Position numbers and translations under genes: made by a program | Part shown: in pieces, positions 50,301-57,691 of the stretch | How positions within the stretch are numbered: the first letter of the stretch is position 1 | Layout: each line of letters starts with the position of its first letter | DNA from: Linderina pennispora | Taxonomy: Eukaryota > Kickxellomycota > Kickxellomycetes > Kickxellales > Kickxellaceae | Direction: 5' to 3' | DNA: 64,000 nt | Assembly (NCBI RefSeq): GCF_002104995.1 | Contig: NW_024468254.1 | Span: 868,001 to 932,000 of the forward strand | The notes under the pieces: model-generated | The model's database searches: none | Seen by the model: the letters and a program-made list of their open reading frames with translations, nothing else | Told to the model about the DNA's origin: nothing

Positions 50301-51595
50301 AGCTCATCGGCCACATACTGCTTGACCTCATCGGGCAGCTCGCCCGCATGGCGCAGCACTACCAACCCACGCGGCTGGGCCACCGACAAGTAGATGTTCT
50401 GGCGCGCGGGCGGATAGGCCGGATCCACGACGCTGTAGGTAGCCCCGGCCATCAGCACGCCGAGAATGGCCACCACCAGATCCACCCCACGGTACGCATA
50501 TACAATCACCACGTCCTCGCGCTGGACGCCGCCGTCGCGCAGCGTGCGGCTCAGGATGCGGGCTGCGCGCAGAATCTGCGCATACGTGAACTCACGTGCC
50601 ACCAGCCGGTCCCTGCCGCCCTCGGCGCGCAAAACGCTCTCGACCACAAAGCGGCGGTCCGGGTGGGCTGCAGCGTTGCGGGCGAAAATCTCGGTGACGC
50701 TGCCCGGGAACTGCCCCCAGTGCAGGTCAGCGCGCGGGCTGGGACACACTTGGCAGTCGAGCTCCGAGACAATGTTCATGCGGCCCACCTGGTGCTCCGA
50801 CTGCAGTGCATGCCCGGCCTGCGCATGCGCGACTGTATCGGCAGCCGTGGCTAGCACCATCTGCAGCTGCGAGACCATATGCGCAATGCGCTGCGGAGAG
50901 AACAGGATCTGGTTGTACGTCAGCTGCAGCTCAATGGCCGGGTGCAGCTGCCGCAGCGACGCCGTGGTCTTCTGCCGGATCAGGACCGTCAGATCCGTGG
51001 CCGCCGTGATTGTCTTCTGCAGTGTCTCCGAGTCCGTGTCTGCCTGGTTGAAGAACCGCACGCGGAATAGCGCTGGCGCCGCATTTGCATCCTCCACGCC
51101 TTCTGCCATTGCCGCCATCAGCGCCGGGAACGGCACCTCGTCGGCCGCTGCCTCCTGCGACACGCGCTCCACCATATGCAGCACGTCTACAAACGAATTC
51201 TCGGCCTTGACATCTAACCGCAGCACCAGCGGGTTCAGCGTCTCGCTCGAGCTGCCCACCACTATGTCCTCCTCAGCAGTATACCGGTGCAGCAGCACTG
51301 CAAATGCCGCCAAAAGAACTGAGAACGGGCTGGCTGTCGGCTTCTCGCCCTTCTCCTCCTGCATCTGCTGCAGTCCCAGCGACACCTGCAGCACGGACAG
51401 GCTGCTGGCAGCTGGCAGCTCAAACGTATCCACTGCCTCAACGACCTTGAGCGGCATTGGGCGCGGGTAGTCGGTCGGCAGCTGCAGCTCGGTTGGGCTA
51501 GACAGCCGCGTCTGCCATCTTGTCAGGCGCTCGGGCAGATCAGCGATGTTGGCAAGTGATGTGGCCGGAGTTGATACTGTAGTGATAATAGGCAT
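47378..51595 (-). CDS. LYS2: L-2-aminoadipate reductase, large subunit
   Basis: Reduces alpha-aminoadipate to its semialdehyde in fungal lysine synthesis. The 1405-residue multidomain enzyme has a condensation-like N-terminal region (1 to about 260) and an adenylation domain with TSGSTGIPKGVRGRH (about 485) and YRTGDLGRY. The carrier domain GGHSIMATRM has Ser920 as the phosphopantetheine site. The reductase domain has a TGATGFLG NADPH loop (about 1012) and the later TTGYGQSKWVSE with catalytic Tyr and Lys. Length and order match yeast Lys2 (1392). It needs the LYS5 phosphopantetheinyl transferase, which is not in this window. The upstream frame lacks an ATG, so 51595 is the start. A TGAGTCA element sits 208 bp upstream. 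Confidence 0.97.
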   Translation of the reverse strand: MPIITTVSTPATSLANIADLPERLTRWQTRLSSPTELQLPTDYPRPMPLKVVEAVDTFELPAASSLSVLQVSLGLQQMQEEKGEKPTASPFSVLLAAFAVLLHRYTAEEDIVVGSSSETLNPLVLRLDVKAENSFVDVLHMVERVSQEAAADEVPFPALMAAMAEGVEDANAAPALFRVRFFNQADTDSETLQKTITAATDLTVLIRQKTTASLRQLHPAIELQLTYNQILFSPQRIAHMVSQLQMVLATAADTVAHAQAGHALQSEHQVGRMNIVSELDCQVCPSPRADLHWGQFPGSVTEIFARNAAAHPDRRFVVESVLRAEGGRDRLVAREFTYAQILRAARILSRTLRDGGVQREDVVIVYAYRGVDLVVAILGVLMAGATYSVVDPAYPPARQNIYLSVAQPRGLVVLRHAGELPDEVKQYVADELDVVCTVPALELLDSGDLRGSDAIEQAAATVDASDDVSADIVPVGHDSIGTLSFTSGSTGIPKGVRGRHYSLTHFYPWMSQEFQLGCDDRFTMLSGIAHDPIQRDVFTPVFFGAELHIPTSEDIGIPGQLAQWMADHAITVTHLTPAMGQLLSANATSTIPSLKNAFFVGDLLTKRDCHRLQSLADNCRIVNMYGTTETQRAVSYCPIPPHSASPGFLAAAKDVIPAGRGMADVQLLVVNKHGSGGLCAVGEVGEIYVRSGGLAEGYLRLPDATAEKFVPNWFAAAPPAGDAAPFYHGARDRMYRTGDLGRYRPDGDVECIGRIDDQVKIRGFRIELGEINNMLSQHPRIRANVTLVRRDKYEEKTLVAYIVPSEDEQKRSDDPGRHTLIKDIRDYLKQKLPTYAVPAVFVPMKKLPLTPNGKIDKAALPFPDTPLFRTGPADESSRIEIANASRTEQALAHIWTELLELPHETPLELDSNFFDVGGHSIMATRMVFRVRKEFAIDAPLGLVFKCPTLRAMAAAIDSLQGELQLDDAHDEGAPEQPDYAADLAQLVPEIPKLTGDFVFPPSLVSADGAPTFFLTGATGFLGAFVLAELLHRHPNSHVICLTRARSADLAMDRVKAAAVANLVWHDSWTTRVRAVVGDLGQPRLGLSDSDWDLCCEQTDAIVHNGALVHWVYPYEKLRAPNVLSTLEVMKLAVAHHTKPTVFVSSTSALDTDHYVRLGEANSAGVRESDDLEGSRTGLTTGYGQSKWVSEKLLMQARLQGLPVTIVRPGYVLGHSTTGATNTDDFIWRLAKGCVELKESPVMSNVVNLCSVDYVAHVVVEAISQERALAHIVYHVFNNERFRFQSMFDLLRIYGYQIKDVEYMRWRAYLMEYTLSNNDSALFPLLHYVLDDLPTSTKSPDLDDSHTQELLSGTGVVCKKMSHLFGLYIAYLVKAGYLPEPSADAERPLPELDIEIRGLVSRSNHN

Positions 51596-51802
51596 GCTTG
51601 CACTTTTCAAAATAAAAACTGAAATGGTATTTTTTGGCTTCAGTGAGATAAAGCGAAAGAGGAAAAAAAATTAAACAAATGTGCGCACCTGGATGTACTG
51701 TCCTGCCATATCGGACCTTTAAACGCTAGCCGGATTTAAGCGCCTGGACCAAGTTTTTTGCACGAATGTGACACACCTCTGGGAGCGCGGCCTGGGATTT
51801 TG

Positions 51803-51809
51803 TGAGTCA
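51803..51809. promoter_or_regulatory. Gcn4/Cpc1-type site TGAGTCA upstream of LYS2
   Basis: A perfect match to the palindromic TGASTCA consensus, 208 bp before the LYS2 ATG. It fits general amino acid control of a lysine gene. It also lies in the 3' flank of the gene ending at 51837. Confidence 0.5.
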
Positions 51810-51836
51810 CTCCTCAAAAATGGAAAAGGAGTTTAC

Positions 51837-52254
51837 TCACTTAAAATACCCGGTCAGAAAGCGCTTCCACACTACCGAAAGTGGCAATTAGGTTAGTCAA
51901 CAGCTTGCCCCCACATTGAAACACCACCCCCGCTGGCTATTTCCCAAGCTTACCTGCAAACGTTAGCCGCCGGCCCACGTACCGGAACACAAACGGCAGC
52001 ATGAATCCAACAAACGTCGTGTACAGCACCTGCTTGGCGTCTTCCCACTCGGCGTCCAGATCAAACGACGGCGCCTGCGACACACTCGACTCGGTCGACG
52101 TCTCTGACGACGTTTCCGAAATCCCATCCTCATCCACAAACTGCATACCGCCAATTGCATTATACGTCAGTGCATGTGGCTCAGAGCCCGTGGCCCGCCC
52201 AAGCACCCGAAACACATCCTGGTGGAAATACCCGTCACGATCGCGAAACTCCAT
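51837..52254 (-). CDS. small mitochondrial outer-membrane protein, Mim2-like, two exons
   Basis: Exon 1 is 51954..52254 and exon 2 is 51837..51871. The 82-nt intron has donor GTAAGC, branch GACTAAC and acceptor GGTAG, in phase; the product is 111 residues. The N-terminal part is acidic and Ser/Thr-rich (EDGISETSSETSTESS). The C-terminal part is EWEDAKQVLYTTFVGFMLPF, FRYVGRRLTFA, and with the second exon VWKRFLTGYFK. A W-E-x-hydrophobic helix followed by a G-R-R/K and aromatic-basic end recalls Mim2, the fungal partner of Mim1 that inserts helical proteins in the mitochondrial outer membrane. That match is from memory and should be treated as tentative. Reading through the intron would end the protein at GKLGK and lose the conserved-looking tail. 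Confidence 0.65.
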
Positions 52255-52373
52255 TATGATACAGCCTAAACTTGCAGCGGCCTCCCAAGAAACTCACGCA
52301 ATGAACCCGCACCTTCACCCGCATCGGATGCACCACGTTATGGCTGCCGTTCAAATATATTATCGTAATCCGC

Positions 52374-52826
52374 TTATTCTTTCCTAAACTTGCTGGCGAA
52401 CTTTTTCAGCACGCCCTCCTGGGGCGCCTCTTCCTTGGCCATGAACTGGTCGCGCGCACCCATGAACGCCGACAGATCCGACGGCGAAAACTGGATCCCC
52501 TCTTCCTTCAACACCTTCTGCACCTCCATGAACTTGGCCTTCACCTCGGGGTCGCCCATGATCTGCATTAGCTTCATGAACCCAGGCGGCTTCGGGTTTG
52601 TCGGATCAATCAGCCCGCGCTGCTGCAGAAGCTGCATCGCCTCGACCATTGCCGCCATCACCCGCGGGTTCTGCTGGATCTTGCGCAGCGTCGGGTTGTT
52701 GGCGTCAAAGCCCGGGATCGAGCGTGCCGGAAGTGTCTGCGAGAACCAGCGCATGCCCGACTGCACGCGCATGGGCTGCAATGTGCGCAATGTGAGCGAC
52801 TTTGTCAATAGCGAGCGGAGGAACAT
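52374..52826 (-). CDS. mitochondrial STI1/DP-domain protein
   Basis: A 150-residue product. The first 35 residues form a likely mitochondrial presequence (MFLRSLLTKSLTLRTLQPMR, basic, no acids). An STI1/DP-like helical repeat follows (NNPTLRKIQQNPRVMAAMVEAMQLLQQRG and KLMQIMGDPEVKAKFMEVQ), the same fold as in the Hop/Sti1 co-chaperone and Tic40. The C-terminus is basic (KKFASKFRKE). No TPR is present, so it is not Sti1 itself. A role with a mitochondrial chaperone is conceivable but unproven. It diverges from nothing obvious and is co-oriented with its two neighbours. Confidence 0.8.
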   Translation of the reverse strand: MFLRSLLTKSLTLRTLQPMRVQSGMRWFSQTLPARSIPGFDANNPTLRKIQQNPRVMAAMVEAMQLLQQRGLIDPTNPKPPGFMKLMQIMGDPEVKAKFMEVQKVLKEEGIQFSPSDLSAFMGARDQFMAKEEAPQEGVLKKFASKFRKE

Positions 52827-53012
52827 GATGGAAAGAATCTTGTTGCAAATTGAAGAGAGGAAAAAGATAGGAAAAGCCCAGAAACTGATAGTGGGCTCCG
52901 AAAAAAAAAAGGTAAAAAAGAAAGTAAAAAAGGGTGCGCGGTGGCTAATTAAAAGCTTGCAAGCCTTTATTAAGCAACCAGTATGAAACGAAACAGAAAA
53001 AAGCCTAACGCC

Positions 53013-53975
53013 TTACCTCCTGCCACGGGAGACCGAGCGACTGCGGGAGTACCGGCTGCTGCGGTATCTGCTGTACCGGGGAGAAGGCGACCTGCTGTGG
53101 TACCGGTCGTACCTGGATCCGGCCCGGCGCCCGTACGGCGACCGCGACCTGACCGGCGACCGTCTGCCACGCGACCGTCTGCGATACGGCGACGGGGATC
53201 GGTACCTGCGCTCCGGCTGCCACCGGTCAGCCGACCGCGACCGCCTGCGTGCGCCACTCCGGCGATCGCGCCTACGCCCGCCGCGCTTACGTCTGCCCTC
53301 CGGGCGCTGCCCCTGGCGCTTGCGCTTATTCTGGCGCTTCTTCCACCCGCCATCATCCATATCCTGGCGCACCTCGACCGTAACCTCGTCGATCACCGCG
53401 CCGTTCATTTTCTCCGCTGCCAGCACTGCCTCCTCCAGCTTCGCGTAGTTAATGAACGCCTTGGCATGCAGCTCCTGGCGTCCATGCCTTTTGCGCTGCC
53501 GACGCCACATCCGCACATCCAAGGGGGAACCGTATGCGCTGAACAGCTCCTGGATGTGCTCCTTGGTGATCTTCTCTGTCAGTCCCGAGACCACCACTAG
53601 AGGCACGGAGCGCGAGGGCGAGGGCGAGGGCGAGCGGCTCGCCGAGTGTCTTGGGGAGCGGCTTGGCGAGCGCTGCCGCGACTGGCTCCGCGCCCGGCTC
53701 CGCGACCGGCTCCGCGACCGACTTGGCGACCGGCTCGGCGTGTAGCTGCGGCTGCGCGACCGGCCCGTACGCGGCGGCGGCGGTGAATACGAACGCGAAT
53801 ACGAGCGTGAACGCGAACGCGAACGTGAACGCGAACGTGAGCGCGAGCGCGAGTACGAGCGACTGCGTGAGCGCGAGCGCGATGAGTCGCGCATCGACGC
53901 ATCCCCAGAGTACGTGTCGCGGTGCTCCGCCGTGGATCCTGGGCTGTCTGCGTGCGGCCTACGTGGATGGTCCAT
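53013..53975 (-). CDS. RNPS1-like SR protein with one RRM
   Basis: A 320-residue RNA-binding protein. An RS domain at about residues 28-125 (long Arg-Ser alternation, also GRSRSRSYTPSRSPSR) precedes one RRM at about 130-205 (VPLVVVSGLTEKITKEHIQELFSAYG, then AKAFINYAKLEEAVLAAEKMNG). A basic, Arg/Ser-rich C-terminus follows. RS domain before a single RRM is the layout of RNPS1/SR45, a splicing activator linked to the exon junction complex. The RRM spacing KDHI.EIF..YG matches RNPS1 best. RNP1 is weakly conserved (HAKAFINY). The RS coding sequence shows as an imperfect gcgaac/gcgagc repeat on the plus strand at about 53790-53880. Intronless. Confidence 0.8.
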   Translation of the reverse strand: MDHPRRPHADSPGSTAEHRDTYSGDASMRDSSRSRSRSRSYSRSRSRSRSRSRSRSRSYSRSYSPPPPRTGRSRSRSYTPSRSPSRSRSRSRSRARSQSRQRSPSRSPRHSASRSPSPSPSRSVPLVVVSGLTEKITKEHIQELFSAYGSPLDVRMWRRQRKRHGRQELHAKAFINYAKLEEAVLAAEKMNGAVIDEVTVEVRQDMDDGGWKKRQNKRKRQGQRPEGRRKRGGRRRDRRSGARRRSRSADRWQPERRYRSPSPYRRRSRGRRSPVRSRSPYGRRAGSRYDRYHSRSPSPRYSRYRSSRYSRSRSVSRGRR

Positions 53976-54251
53976 TTTTGTTTTTCCGACAACAGGTCAA
54001 ATGGGGATGTAGATTAGAACGTGGATTGCCTTTCGTTTTTATCGCTTTTGTGTTGTGTTGAAGCACGTCTGGTTTTGCTCTTCCCCTCGCTTACATTAGC
54101 TCAGAAAGAAGAAAAAAGGAATAAATATTTAAATTGAGAAACGGCAACGAAAGGAAGAAGAAACAGGAGCTTTTCAAAAAGCACAATAGGAAACGTTGTG
54201 AAATTATCCACGCGAAAAATCTGATCGCGGTGTGATTGGATGCACGTGTTT

Positions 54252-55781
54252 CTACTGCCTGCCTGTCTCGTCCGCATAGAGCCCGAGCGTCGACGCATCC
54301 AGGAACCGGTCCTCGATCGCCTTATCCGACAGCACATTGACGGCATGACCGACCACAATCAGGCCCGGCGGATTATGCCCCACGCGCTCGATGATTCCAA
54401 CGATCGTCTGCACCGTCCCACGTACCGTGCGCTGGTCGGAGCACCCGGCGCGCTCGACAATTGCCAGCGGCAGATCCTGCGGGTAGCCTGCGCTGCCCAG
54501 CAACCCGACAATGTCCTTCAGGCGCTTGACCGACATCAGGATCACCAGCGTGCGCGTGGCCAGGAACTCTGGGATGCTCGGTAGGTCGCCGTGGCGGTTG
54601 GCGCCCGACAAGACCAGCACCTGGTCGGCCACGCCGCGATGCGTCACCGGGATGCCGCACAGCCCCGGCCCTGTGATTGCGCTCGTCAATCCTGGCACCA
54701 CCTCGGGCTCGTACCCGCACTTGCGGAAATACAGCACTTCCTCACCGCCGCGCCCGTACACGAACGGATCGCCTTGCTTCAGCCGCACCACGTTCTTGCC
54801 CTTGGCCAGCTCCTCGACGCCGCGCCGGTACAGGTCCTCCTGTGCCTCGGTGGCAGCGCCCGGGAACTTGCGCGCCGTGTAGATTTCGCACTCGATCAGA
54901 CCAAGCACCGCCTCGGGAATCAGCTTGTCAGCCAGCACGATGTCGGCCTCCTTCAGCGCCCGGTGCGCCCGTACCGTCAGCAGCTCGGGGTCGCCGACGC
55001 CCGCACCCACCAATACCAGCTTCCCCTGGCTCCCCGTGCGCAATTCTGGGCTGGGGATCCGCGACGACTCAGATGACGGCGGCTGCAGCGATAGTCCGAC
55101 GCTTGTCGGATCCTTGTTGTCAATGTAGGCGTCTAGCAGGCTGTCGATGTTGTCCGAATCCAGTCGTGCCAGCTGCTCCACCGGCCAGTAGTCGCATAGC
55201 TGCGTCAACCACGTCATCCGCCGTTTGCTGTTCTGCGGCTCCGGGTCTGCCTCGCGGATCCGCTTGCGCAGCCGCCCAATCTGCTCCACCGCCTTGCCTG
55301 TGCCCCTTGGCAATGCCGCCGCGATCTGCCGCCGGATCCGGTTTGCCAGCCGCGGCGCCTTCGAGTTTGTGCTCACCGCGATCTGCACTGAGTGGTCGCG
55401 GTGCGTCGACATGAACCAGAAATCGCACAGGTCATTGATATCAGCCGCATTCACTGGAATTCGCCGCGCCTTGCACTCTGAGACGATCCGCTGCGACTCG
55501 GCGTGGTCGTCGATTGCCGTCAGAACCATGTCGGCTGTGTCCAGATCCGACGTCTGGAAGGAGCGCTGATGCCATGTGATCTGCGACTTGCCCACTCGGT
55601 ACTGTAGCTCCGGGTTCAGCTCCGGTGCCACCACCGTCACACGCGCATCGGCCTCCAGTGCATTGAATACACGCCCGGCTGCCACCACGCCGCCGCCGAC
55701 GATCAGCACTGTCTTGTTCTTTACCTGCCACGCCAGGATCAGGGAGCCGCCGCCCTGGGGATCGCGAAATGATTCTGTCAT
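54252..55781 (-). CDS. siroheme synthase fusion (Met8-type dehydrogenase/chelatase + Met1-type methyltransferase)
   Basis: Makes siroheme for sulfite reductase. The 509-residue product fuses two activities. Residues 1-205 are precorrin-2 dehydrogenase/ferrochelatase (VLIVGGGVVAAGRVFNALEADA nucleotide loop; VNAADINDLCDFWF). Residues about 255-500 are uroporphyrinogen-III C-methyltransferase (LVLVGAGVGDPELLTVRA, RLKQGDPFVYGRGGEE, PGLTSAITGPGLCGIPVTHRG). This is the same order as bacterial CysG; S. cerevisiae has separate MET8 and MET1. Both nucleotide-binding loops look intact. The gene is intronless. The start MTESFRDPQGGGSLILAW begins at the first ATG. It supports sulfate assimilation, with no pathway neighbour nearby. 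Confidence 0.93.
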   Translation of the reverse strand: MTESFRDPQGGGSLILAWQVKNKTVLIVGGGVVAAGRVFNALEADARVTVVAPELNPELQYRVGKSQITWHQRSFQTSDLDTADMVLTAIDDHAESQRIVSECKARRIPVNAADINDLCDFWFMSTHRDHSVQIAVSTNSKAPRLANRIRRQIAAALPRGTGKAVEQIGRLRKRIREADPEPQNSKRRMTWLTQLCDYWPVEQLARLDSDNIDSLLDAYIDNKDPTSVGLSLQPPSSESSRIPSPELRTGSQGKLVLVGAGVGDPELLTVRAHRALKEADIVLADKLIPEAVLGLIECEIYTARKFPGAATEAQEDLYRRGVEELAKGKNVVRLKQGDPFVYGRGGEEVLYFRKCGYEPEVVPGLTSAITGPGLCGIPVTHRGVADQVLVLSGANRHGDLPSIPEFLATRTLVILMSVKRLKDIVGLLGSAGYPQDLPLAIVERAGCSDQRTVRGTVQTIVGIIERVGHNPPGLIVVGHAVNVLSDKAIEDRFLDASTLGLYADETGRQ

Positions 55782-56205
55782 TATTAGTGCTGTAAGATAT
55801 AAGGAATCGCTGCTGCTGAGTTGCTGTGGAAGGAGAGTTGTGGTGTGCTCGCTGTGTGGGGGTGCGCCTAGGCCCTTTTATCTGCTACGCTCAGGTACCA
55901 GGGTCAAAGCTGATTTCTCATCAGTGAAAAAAAATGGCGGAAGGCAGCCTGCTGTCCCGCGCAGCTGGAAGATCACACGTATTGCGCCATCTTCTGCACC
56001 GTCCATTGGATCCCCCTGCGATCTCTAGCTGATTGAGCGCTTTTTATTCTGTTGAGCTCCGGCCTGTTTTCCTGGGCTTCATCGGTATGATTCACAACAG
56101 ATTTCGAATGCTACCTGTTAATACTCCTCCCTCGCATGCCAGCGCGGATGTGGGACATCCGTCCATGCATGCGAAGCTTGATTAAGAAATCACCTCCTAC
56201 AAGGC
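55782..56205. other. intergenic, siroheme synthase upstream and RPF2 downstream side
   Basis: About 420 bp with the siroheme synthase promoter and the RPF2 3' flank. No gene or clear motif was recognised. Confidence 0.4.
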
Positions 56206-57194
56206 CTACTCAGCAGCTGTCTTCTGCTTCTTGGCCGGGCGGTCGTCCAGCTTCTTCTTCAGCGCCTTGACCTTGCGCGTCTGGATCTTGTTAATGTCCT
56301 GCTTGCCCAGGTGGATCCGCCCGTACTTGTCGCCAAGTCCGTCCCGCGAGATATTCTTGACCTTGACCTGCTTCAGCTCCTTGGGCACCTTGCACGCCTG
56401 CTTCCACATGTCCTCGGCCGGCTGCCGCACGCGCCTGACCCGCAGATCCAGCGCCGGGCCCATCTCCTCGAGCTCCACGCGCGGCTGCCGCACCCCCGAC
56501 TTCTTCAGCTGCGTCGTGTACGCCCGGAAAAACACCAGCCCCGTCTCGCCATTGGCGCCCGCCGGCCCAGCCGTCACCGTAATCACGTACTCCAGCCCCT
56601 TCAGCGACACCATGTCTGCGTCCTCACCGCGGAAGAAGTCCAGCAGAATGCTCTTCAGCCGCACCAGCTGCGGGTCGGTTCCAAACGCCTCCCCATTGAA
56701 CACCATCAGGGGCTTCATGCCAATAGCGCACGCTTGCGTGCGGAACTCGCGCATCGGCGTGCACCGCTCCACGCCCAGCTCGATCATATCCATGATCTGG
56801 AAGTTGAACGTGCGGCCCAGGATCAGGTTGTGCGGCCGCTTTTTCGAGTGCATGCCCACGGCGAACAGCGAGCTGTCGTTCTTGCGCGCAAAAAACTCGA
56901 TCCCCGTCTCGTCGTCAAACGGATGCATCTCGTTCTTCTTTGTGAAATTGATCGCCTCGGGCTTCTTCAGCGCGTACAGGTCCTTTAGCGTGTCCAGGAT
57001 CACCTGGCTCGTTGTACTGCCGCGCACAAATATCGCCGTCTTTGCGTTCTCCACCACCTTCGGCGCCCGGTTCGTCAGAAACCGCTTCGAGCGCGCATTC
57101 TTTGCTTTGCTATCACATGCGTATATCTCTTTAGTTAATATCTCTTTGGTGTGCTGGCTACTGTCGCCTTGCCAACTTACGGTTGCAGGAGCAT
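56206..57194 (-). CDS. RPF2: ribosome production factor 2 (Brix domain), two exons
   Basis: A 60S assembly factor that with Rrs1 brings the 5S RNP to pre-ribosomes in the nucleolus. Exon 2 (56206..57109) carries KAKNARSKRFLTNRAPKVVENAKTAIFVRG, then FTKKNEMHPFDDETGIEFFARKNDSSLFAVG and a Brix core with TFNFQIMDMIELGV. It ends in a Lys-rich tail (KALKKKLDDRPAKKQK). The reading frame upstream of it has no ATG. A 14-nt first exon (57181..57194, ATGCTCCTGCAACC) with a GTAAGT donor, a TTAACTAA branch and a GATAG acceptor restores the start as MLLQPKAKNARSKR. This parallels the yeast N-terminus (M...KPKNARAKR). Phase is exact; 305 residues. Confidence 0.92.
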
Positions 57195-57691
57195 TTTGGT
57201 GTAGGATATGTCGAATTGTGTGGAACGGAAAGCTGAGAAAAGACAGTGGTTCTGCAAAACCAGAACAAGAAAAAATCGTTGTAAAAAAGCAAAAAAAAAA
57301 GTGCGGTGATCATAGACTAGATAGATTACAGTGATCACCACTTCGTCACGTGGGAAACAGCACTCCAATATGCGCCATTGCCATATGCTTTTACATACAT
57401 TCACACATGCTTGCGCCATTTGGTGATCAGAGAGAAATGCATTAGTCTAACTACCAACAGATACATGCCATTTGTCTATGCATGTAAAATTGTCTTACGA
57501 GACATGGCTTGTTTGTGATACCTGAAGTTGTAGTTAGGATGAACCTACCTAGATACTGATGTTGAGTCAGCGATGCCAGTCACCAATATATACTATGCAA
57601 TATTGCACTGTAAATATAGTAATCCCATACGACTAGTAACAGCAACAAGCCTCAAAATTATATAATATTGAATGAGTATGTTATGTAAATG
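57195..57691. other. intergenic between RPF2 and FunK1 array C
   Basis: About 500 bp, AT-rich, with an A-run at about 57290-57300. No gene seen. The left limit of homology to the other kinase blocks is near 57705. Confidence 0.4.
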
